Of a stretch of DNA of 64,000 nucleotides, positions 58,928 through 64,000 are shown one piece after another. The stretch is from Anaerolineales bacterium UBA5195 (GTDB lineage Bacteria > Chloroflexota > Anaerolineae > Anaerolineales > Villigracilaceae). Within the stretch, counting starts at the first letter, position 1. Each line of letters starts with the position of its first letter. The position numbers and the translations under genes are program-made. The stretch lies in NCBI GenBank assembly GCA_002412925.1, contig DHVZ01000073.1, positions 154,897-218,896 on the forward strand, written 5' to 3'. The notes under the pieces are model-generated. The model ran no database searches. It was given only the letters and a program-made list of their open reading frames with translations, and was not told the DNA's origin.

Positions 58928-58956
58928 ATTCTAGCCCCGGCGCACTGGCGGGTCAA
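58928..58956 (-). promoter_or_regulatory. Promoter of the superoxide dismutase gene
   Basis: On the minus strand TTGACC (58956-58951), 17 bases and TAGAAT (58933-58928) precede the ATG by about 60 bases. AAAGGAG sits seven bases before the start codon. Confidence 0.6.
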
Positions 58957-59067
58957 TTCTCAATTCGGACGATTTAGGTCGTCTAAAAGGGTGATAGCAA
59001 ATCACCAATCAAAACCGCGATCTACCTCAAACCAGCCCTTTCCTAAAAGGAGAGGGGGTAAGGAACT

Positions 59068-60003
59068 ATGAAATCTCAGCCATCACAATCGTTCGTCACT
59101 TTTGCCATCCTGGGCGGGATACTGGCGGTCTCGACCTCCTCGATTTTTATCCGTTTTGCGCAACAGGATGCCCCTTCGCTGGTCGTGGCGGCCTACCGGC
59201 TGACCCTGTCCAGCCTGATTCTGGCTCCGCTGGCGCTGACGCGCTACCGCCCTGAATTACGCAGCCTGACACGCCGCGAAGTACTGCTCGGACTGCTCTC
59301 GGGATTTTTCCTGGCCTTGCACTTCGCCACCTGGATTTCTTCGCTGGAGTATACGAGCGTAGCCAGTTCGGTAGTGCTGGTAACGACCACTCCGCTCTGG
59401 GTGGCGCTGCTCTCACCACTGATCCTGCGCGAGGTAAATGGAAAAACTGTCGTCCTCGGCATGCTCCTGGCGCTGGCCGGCGGCGGCATCGTGAGCATCT
59501 CTGATTCATGCACCTGGCAGAATGGGCTCACCTGCCCGCCGCTGGCCTCGTTTGTGCGCGGAACAGCCTTCTTTGGCGATTTCCTGGCTTTGTGCGGTGC
59601 ATGGATGGCCGCTGGTTACATCCTGATCGGGCGCCGGTTACGAGCCAAGATGTCGCTGATTCCTTACATCTTCGTAGTCTATGGGATGGCGGCCATCGTG
59701 CTTCTGATCATTCTCGGAGTTTCAGGCCAGCGCGCCTTCGGGTACCTGCCAATGACCTACCTCTGGCTGCTGCTGCTGGCCATCGTGCCACAATTGCTCG
59801 GCCATTCGACTTTCAACTGGGCGCTGCGCTACCTGCCCGCTTCGCTGGTTTCCATTACCCTGCTGGGAGAGCCGATTGGCTCAACCATCCTGGCTTACTT
59901 CATTTTGAAAGAATCGCCCACGCTGCTAAAAATCGCCGGGGCGGTGTTAATTTTGGCCGGGATATATGTGGCATCGATGAGAGAAGTGAACAACAACGAG
60001 TAA
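59068..60003 (+). CDS. DMT/EamA family transporter
   Basis: The 311-residue membrane protein has ten hydrophobic helices in two EamA repeats. The first begins VTFAILGGILAVSTSSIFIRFAQQDAPSLVVAAYRL; the second begins GDFLALCGAWMAAGYILIGRRL and contains FNWALRYLPASLVSITLLGEPIGSTILAYFILKE, a signature of the family's final helices. These carriers export or import metabolites such as amino acids, nucleotides or sugars. The substrate is unknown. A hydrolase gene follows 25 bases later, but no functional link is evident. Confidence 0.88.
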   Translation: MKSQPSQSFVTFAILGGILAVSTSSIFIRFAQQDAPSLVVAAYRLTLSSLILAPLALTRYRPELRSLTRREVLLGLLSGFFLALHFATWISSLEYTSVASSVVLVTTTPLWVALLSPLILREVNGKTVVLGMLLALAGGGIVSISDSCTWQNGLTCPPLASFVRGTAFFGDFLALCGAWMAAGYILIGRRLRAKMSLIPYIFVVYGMAAIVLLIILGVSGQRAFGYLPMTYLWLLLLAIVPQLLGHSTFNWALRYLPASLVSITLLGEPIGSTILAYFILKESPTLLKIAGAVLILAGIYVASMREVNNNE

Positions 60004-60028
60004 TCAGAAAAACGCATCAGGCGGAAGC

Positions 60029-61075
60029 ATGTCAATGGAAACGTATTTTTCCGGGCTGGCAATCGTCATCGCGCTGGCCATTCTCAGCTTGCTGATTCTC
60101 CTGGCAAAGCACCGCAGGCTGCGCGCACCGGAGACCTATACGCACCAGAGTCCCTTTGACCGCTCGAAAGGGATACTCTTGTATTCATCCAGGCTGGCCG
60201 GTTTCACTTTGCTGGTCATCCTGCTGCTGGCTGGGGGATTATTGGCGTATGTCGACTACCTGACGATGCTCTCCGATCTGGCCCCGGCGCCCAGCCGGGT
60301 GGCTCTTCCAGCAGACTTATCTTTCCCTGTCGAGGAAGTGACCTTCACCGGCGGGGACCATCTCAAGCTGGCGGGCTGGTACGCGCCACCCGCCAACGGC
60401 GTGACCATCATCTTATTACATGGCTACGGCGGAAACCGAAGCGCCATGCTCTGGCACGCAGAGGTCCTTATCGAGGCGGGGTACGGCGCCTTGTTATACG
60501 ATGAGCGCGCATCTGGGGAAAGCGATGGTCAGCGCCGCTCCTACGGCTGGGAAGACGCCCAGGATGTGGGCGGCGCACTGGACTTTCTCAACAGCCGCAC
60601 TCCAGGCGGGAAGGCCAGGGTCGGGATTGCCGGATGTTCCATTGGCGGGCAGATCGCCCTGCAGGGAGCGGCGCGCTACCCACAGATCGCCGCTGTTTGG
60701 GCAGATGGGCCAAGTGGTATTCGCGCCAAGGACATCCCCATCTATAGCTGGCAGTCTTTCATCGGTTATCTTTCCGCGCAAATCCTGGATCAAATGTATA
60801 TCCGGATCGGCGGTATCGAAGCGCCGCCAGCCATGATTGAGATCATCGGGACGATTGAACCCCGTCCGGTCATGCTGGTCGCAGGCGGACAGCCACATCC
60901 CGCTTTTGGACCCGAGCATCTTCATATCGAACCTCTCTTGCAGTATGCCGGGAAGCAGACTCGCTTGTGGATTGTTCCGGAAGCCTACCACTGTGACGGC
61001 CCAGCCCGGCAGCCAGAAGAATACGCCCGGCGCATGCTGGAATTTTTTGACGACAAATTCAATGTTTTGCGCTAA
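60029..61075 (+). CDS. Membrane-anchored alpha/beta hydrolase
   Basis: The 348-residue protein has two N-terminal helices (FSGLAIVIALAILSLLILLA and LAGFTLLVILLLAGGLLAY). A serine hydrolase domain follows: IILLHGYGGNRSAM is the oxyanion region, GIAGCSIGGQIAL is the nucleophile elbow with serine in GCSIG, and the late AYHCDGP carries the histidine. It resembles BAAT/acyl-CoA-thioester and Abhydrolase_1 proteins; the domain probably faces outside. The substrate is unknown. GGCGGAAG precedes the ATG, and a terminator follows at 61101. Confidence 0.8.
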   Translation: MSMETYFSGLAIVIALAILSLLILLAKHRRLRAPETYTHQSPFDRSKGILLYSSRLAGFTLLVILLLAGGLLAYVDYLTMLSDLAPAPSRVALPADLSFPVEEVTFTGGDHLKLAGWYAPPANGVTIILLHGYGGNRSAMLWHAEVLIEAGYGALLYDERASGESDGQRRSYGWEDAQDVGGALDFLNSRTPGGKARVGIAGCSIGGQIALQGAARYPQIAAVWADGPSGIRAKDIPIYSWQSFIGYLSAQILDQMYIRIGGIEAPPAMIEIIGTIEPRPVMLVAGGQPHPAFGPEHLHIEPLLQYAGKQTRLWIVPEAYHCDGPARQPEEYARRMLEFFDDKFNVLR

Positions 61076-61100
61076 GTCTACTTGAAATGCCACAGATAAC

Positions 61101-61137
61101 AAAAGCGCCCGCGATGAATCTTACCGCGGGTGCTTTT
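61101..61137. terminator. Terminator after the hydrolase gene
   Basis: AAAAGC-CCCGCG (61101-61113) pairs with CGCGGG-GCTTTT around 61124-61136, with a G-T bulge, and is followed by TT. It may also end the minus-strand malQ unit. Confidence 0.75.
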
Positions 61138-61159
61138 TTGAATGGCAGGATCGGACACG

Positions 61160-61234
61160 CTACTTGGCGACTTCCTTCTTCTTTTTCTTCTTCTTGTCCT
61201 TATCCTTGCCTTTGCCTTGCTCTTTGTTTGCCAT
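61160..61234 (-). CDS. 24-residue lysine-rich small protein candidate
   Basis: ATG at 61234 is preceded by AAAGGAG at seven bases. The peptide starts MANKEQGKGKDKD, then has seven lysines in a row, and ends EVAK. It lies 20 bases after the malQ stop codon in the same direction and before a terminator, so it could be made from the glgA-malQ mRNA. Half of its residues are lysine, which suggests nucleic-acid or polyphosphate binding, but no family was recognised. Very small size and low complexity make this less certain. Confidence 0.5.
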   Translation of the reverse strand: MANKEQGKGKDKDKKKKKKKEVAK

Positions 61235-61254
61235 AATCTGCTCCTTTCGAGAAG

Positions 61255-62739
61255 TTAACGTTTATACACCCAGTTCAATTCACGGATGTAATTTTTTAAG
61301 TCGTCGCTGAGCGCATGCGGATCCATGCGCCAGGCCCAGTATCCACCCACCTTGCCGGGGAAGTTCATGCGCGCTTCGGCGCCGAGACGCAGGAAATCTT
61401 GCAAGGGGGCGATGGCAAAGACAGCCACCGAACCCCAAATAGTGCGGATCATGTCGCCGGGCACATCGGCATTATCGCGGCTGACATAACGGTGGTAGTA
61501 ATCGCGTTCGTGTGAGGGCGCGGTGCGGTACCAACCCAGGGCGGTGTCGTTATCATGCGTACCGGTATAGGTCACACAGTTGGATGTGTATAAATGCGGC
61601 AGGAAGGGGTTATCCGGCCCGGTAAAACCAAACTGCAGGATTTTCATCCCGGGCAAACCGAAGGAATCGCGCAGTTCGATCACATCCGGGGTGATTTCGC
61701 CCAGGTCTTCGGCGATGATCGGCAGGTCACCGAGCGCTTCGCGGATGGCGTTAAACAGATCCGCGCCAGGGCCAGGCACCCAGCGCCCATTCTCAGCAGT
61801 TTCCGCGCCGCCAGGGATTTCCCAATAGCCCGCAAAGCCGCGGAAGTGGTCGATGCGGACAATATCCACCGTGCTGAGGGTGGCGCGGATGCGCTCAATC
61901 CACCACTTGTAGCCGGTCTTCTCGTGTTTATCCCAATCATAAAGCGGATTACCCCACAACTGGCCGGTGGGCGAAAAATAATCCGGCGGGACGCCCGCCA
62001 CAACAGTGGGAACACCCGTTTCGTCAAGGAAAAACAACTCAGGGTTTGCCCAGGCGTCAGACGAATCCATCGCCACAAAAATGGGGATGTCACCAATTAT
62101 CTGGAGTCCTTTTTCGTGGACGTAGGTCCGCAGATCATTCCATTGGCGGAAAAACAGGAACTGGCGGAATTGCTGGCGCGCGATGGAATCGGCATATGCC
62201 TGCCGGGCTTTGTCCAGGGCGGCTTTCTGGCGCTTGCGTTGGGCCTTCGGCCACTCGTTCCAGGCCACGCCCCCATTGGCATCTTTGAGCGCCATGAACA
62301 GGGCGAAATCATCCAGCCAGGAGGCGTTTTCCAAACGGAAGGTCTCGAATTCAGCGTGGACGGGGCCGCGCGACATGGTCTCGAAGCGCCGGTAAGCCCT
62401 GTCAAGTAGACCCGGCTTCCAGTGATAGAGTCCGCCAAAGTCCACATGGCTGGGGTCCCAGGCGGGCAGATCAGAAAGGTCATCACGGGTCAGGAGACCC
62501 TGCTCCAACAGGAGATCAGGGCTGACGAGATAAGGATTTCCGGCGAAAGCAGAAAAACATTGGTAGGGCGAATCGCCATAGCCAGTGGGGCCGAGCGGCA
62601 GCACCTGCCAGAGTTTACAGCCAGAATCAAACAGGAAGTCAATAAAACGATAGGCCTGCGGGCCAAGGTCCCCTACGCCATAGGGGCCGGGAAAACTGGT
62701 GGGATGCAAAATCATACCGGAACTGCGCTTGAAAGACAT
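61255..62739 (-). CDS. malQ: 4-alpha-glucanotransferase (amylomaltase)
   Basis: The ATG at 62739 (MSFKRSSGMILHPTSFPG) has GAGG upstream; the frame to 63033 overlaps glgA and is rejected. The 494-residue protein shows the GH77 pattern: GPYGVGDLGPQAYRFIDF, CKLWQVLPLGPTGYGDSPYQ, IVRIDHFRGFAGYWEIP with the nucleophile aspartate, PIIAEDLGEITPDV with the acid/base glutamate, and YTGTHDNDTALGWY with the third aspartate. It moves 1,4-glucan segments between maltodextrins in glycogen or maltose metabolism in the cytosol. It follows glgA by 34 bases, so the two are co-transcribed. Confidence 0.93.
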   Translation of the reverse strand: MSFKRSSGMILHPTSFPGPYGVGDLGPQAYRFIDFLFDSGCKLWQVLPLGPTGYGDSPYQCFSAFAGNPYLVSPDLLLEQGLLTRDDLSDLPAWDPSHVDFGGLYHWKPGLLDRAYRRFETMSRGPVHAEFETFRLENASWLDDFALFMALKDANGGVAWNEWPKAQRKRQKAALDKARQAYADSIARQQFRQFLFFRQWNDLRTYVHEKGLQIIGDIPIFVAMDSSDAWANPELFFLDETGVPTVVAGVPPDYFSPTGQLWGNPLYDWDKHEKTGYKWWIERIRATLSTVDIVRIDHFRGFAGYWEIPGGAETAENGRWVPGPGADLFNAIREALGDLPIIAEDLGEITPDVIELRDSFGLPGMKILQFGFTGPDNPFLPHLYTSNCVTYTGTHDNDTALGWYRTAPSHERDYYHRYVSRDNADVPGDMIRTIWGSVAVFAIAPLQDFLRLGAEARMNFPGKVGGYWAWRMDPHALSDDLKNYIRELNWVYKR

Positions 62740-62773
62740 GAAAATAACCTCGGTGTCTGTTGTGATGCGGATT

Positions 62774-64000
62774 TCAGCGCTGGAGCAGCGCCTGGTAAAG
62801 ATCGGCATACTGGCGGGCGGAAACCAGCCAGGAAAAATCCCCGGCCATGCCAGCTTTCTGAATGGCCTGCCAGGCTTCACGCTTCTCAAAAGTCTTGATG
62901 GCCCGGCGCAACGCCCCGACCATAACAACCGGTGAAGCAACCGTGAACAGGTATCCAGAAATTTTATCGGCGATGGTATCGCGCAGGCCGCCGGTGGCGC
63001 GCGCCACCGGGACATTTCCATAGCGCATGGCAATCAATTGGGCCAGCCCGCAGGGTTCATAGAGCGAAGGCATCAGCAACATATCCGCGCCGCCGTAAAT
63101 CTGGCGCGACAGTTTCGCATCGAAACGGATGACAGCCCGGGCGCGTTTTGGGAAGTCGCTTTCCAGGAGACGCGCGTTGGCTTCAATTTCCGGATTGCCC
63201 GTTCCCAACAAAATGGCCTGCCAGCCCAACTTGGGAATGAGCCGCAAAGCCTCGATGGCAATATCGACCCCTTTTTGCCGATCCATCCGTGTGACCATCG
63301 CCAACAACGGGATAGATTCATCCACTTCAAGTCCAAACTCGGTCTGAAGGAATTTTTTCGTGGCAGCGCGCCCGGCAAGATTCTCGCTGGAAAATGGCTC
63401 GATCAAGGCCGCGTCGCTCTGTGGATTCCAGAGAGACAGATCAATGCCATTGACAATACCCGTTATGCTTTCATGGCGCGAGAAGAGGAAGTCTTCCAGG
63501 CCGCAACCATAATCCGGGGTTTGGATCTCTTCAGCATAGGATGGGGAAACTGTCGCAATTTCATCAGCCGCCCACAGGCCAAGCGGCAGCGGCGCATGCC
63601 TAGCCCACCAGGGCAGCGCCAGATCATCAACCGGCGGCAAACCGTATGCAGTCAGCGCCGCTTCAGAACCTGCGCCCATGTAACACAGGTTGTGCACCGA
63701 AAGAATCGTTTTGACGCCCATCCAGAACGGATCAGATTGCATGCGCCGGATGGCATAGGGCGCAACCGCTGTGTGCCAGTCGTTGGCGTGGACGATGTCC
63801 GGGCGCCAGTCGAGGCGGCGGGCCAGTTCCAGCGCCGCCAACGTGAAAAAGATGAATTTTTCGCCGTCCACGGCAGCGTCACTCTCGTAGACTTTGAGCG
63901 TCTGGCTAAATGGGCTGCCCGAAACCAGGTAGACCGGCAAGCCATTCAAATTGGTCCGAAAGACCTGCACCGGGATTTCTTCTCCCGCGCGTGAAACCGT
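62774..64000 (-). CDS. glgA: Glycogen synthase, C-terminal part (5' end outside window)
   Basis: The frame stays open to the last base of the window, so the gene starts beyond 64000; 408 codons are visible. LEFARR-like LALARRLDWRPDIVHANDWHTAVAP, LSVHNLCYMG and ADEIATVSPSYAEEIQTPDYG are the synthase catalytic domain. NGIDLSLWNP, MVTRMDRQKGVDIAIEAL, MPSLYEPCGLAQLIAMRYG and ATGGLRDTIAD are the GT5 donor-domain motifs. It builds 1,4-alpha-glucan from ADP-glucose (or UDP-glucose). Together with malQ just downstream it forms a glycogen unit. The K-x-G-G loop near the true N-terminus cannot be seen here. Confidence 0.9.
   Translation of the reverse strand, partial: TVSRAGEEIPVQVFRTNLNGLPVYLVSGSPFSQTLKVYESDAAVDGEKFIFFTLAALELARRLDWRPDIVHANDWHTAVAPYAIRRMQSDPFWMGVKTILSVHNLCYMGAGSEAALTAYGLPPVDDLALPWWARHAPLPLGLWAADEIATVSPSYAEEIQTPDYGCGLEDFLFSRHESITGIVNGIDLSLWNPQSDAALIEPFSSENLAGRAATKKFLQTEFGLEVDESIPLLAMVTRMDRQKGVDIAIEALRLIPKLGWQAILLGTGNPEIEANARLLESDFPKRARAVIRFDAKLSRQIYGGADMLLMPSLYEPCGLAQLIAMRYGNVPVARATGGLRDTIADKISGYLFTVASPVVMVGALRRAIKTFEKREAWQAIQKAGMAGDFSWLVSARQYADLYQALLQR

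Noticed and set aside
62740..63033. Longer malQ start
   Set aside because: It overlaps the glgA coding end by about 260 bases; the ATG at 62739 starts the family motif.
1..64000. tRNA, rRNA, phage or plasmid replication genes
   Set aside because: No cloverleaf-like T-loop, rRNA core, integrase, terminase or replication initiator was recognised on either strand.

Overview
The window most resembles a chromosome segment of an anaerobic or microaerophilic Chloroflexota bacterium, probably Anaerolineae-like. This is inferred from gene content, not from a marker gene. There are class III aminotransferases with an aldehyde:ferredoxin oxidoreductase, MalQ/GlgA, a RodA-type protein fused to a penicillin-binding-like domain beside FHA proteins, and surface-sugar genes without LPS-transport genes. 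No rRNA, tRNA, CRISPR array, phage or plasmid backbone was seen.

Region 1 (1-2805): the end of an rmlD-like gene (dTDP-rhamnose synthesis), a structured 5' leader, and a large secreted protein with about four 100-residue repeats, closed by a perfect terminator hairpin.

Region 2 (3115-25975): a surface polysaccharide locus. Its first half is visibly AT-richer than the flanks and holds a methyltransferase-glycosyltransferase fusion, a broken methyltransferase, a GT-C-like membrane protein and a MITE-like element. Sugar-nucleotide genes follow (two paralogous epimerases, a nucleotide-sugar dehydrogenase lacking its usual cysteine, a Gfo/Idh oxidoreductase). A tightly overlapping run comes next: SDR, methyltransferase, heptose kinase, nucleotidyltransferase, phosphoheptose isomerase, phosphatase, transaldolase. 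This reads as GDP-D-glycero-D-manno-heptose synthesis with its own sedoheptulose-7-phosphate supply. A bifunctional GT2, an initiating sugar-phosphate transferase and two GT4 enzymes finish the locus.

Region 3 (26118-34814): an ABC export operon (two FtsX/MacB-type permeases, ATPase, lipoprotein adaptor) behind a near-consensus promoter, a cyclic-nucleotide-domain histidine kinase, one aminotransferase and a membrane adenylate cyclase.

Region 4 (34812-49847, all minus strand): an amine and omega-amino-acid catabolic island. It holds four class III aminotransferases (GABA-type, putrescine-type, taurine/beta-alanine-type, glutamate-semialdehyde-mutase-type; a fifth lies at 32136), a CoA-acylating semialdehyde dehydrogenase, a tungsten aldehyde:ferredoxin oxidoreductase, a saccharopine-dehydrogenase-like enzyme, two sodium:solute symporters and two Lrp/AsnC regulators.

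Region 5 (49957-64000): S1-domain RNA-binding protein, HesB/IscA-like protein, SH3 and zinc-ribbon proteins, then an FHA-FHA-MTA phosphorylase-SEDS/PBP operon behind a strong promoter and a 21-bp leader hairpin. Ferredoxin, superoxide dismutase, a DMT transporter, a hydrolase, a 24-residue lysine-rich ORF, malQ and the end of glgA complete the window.
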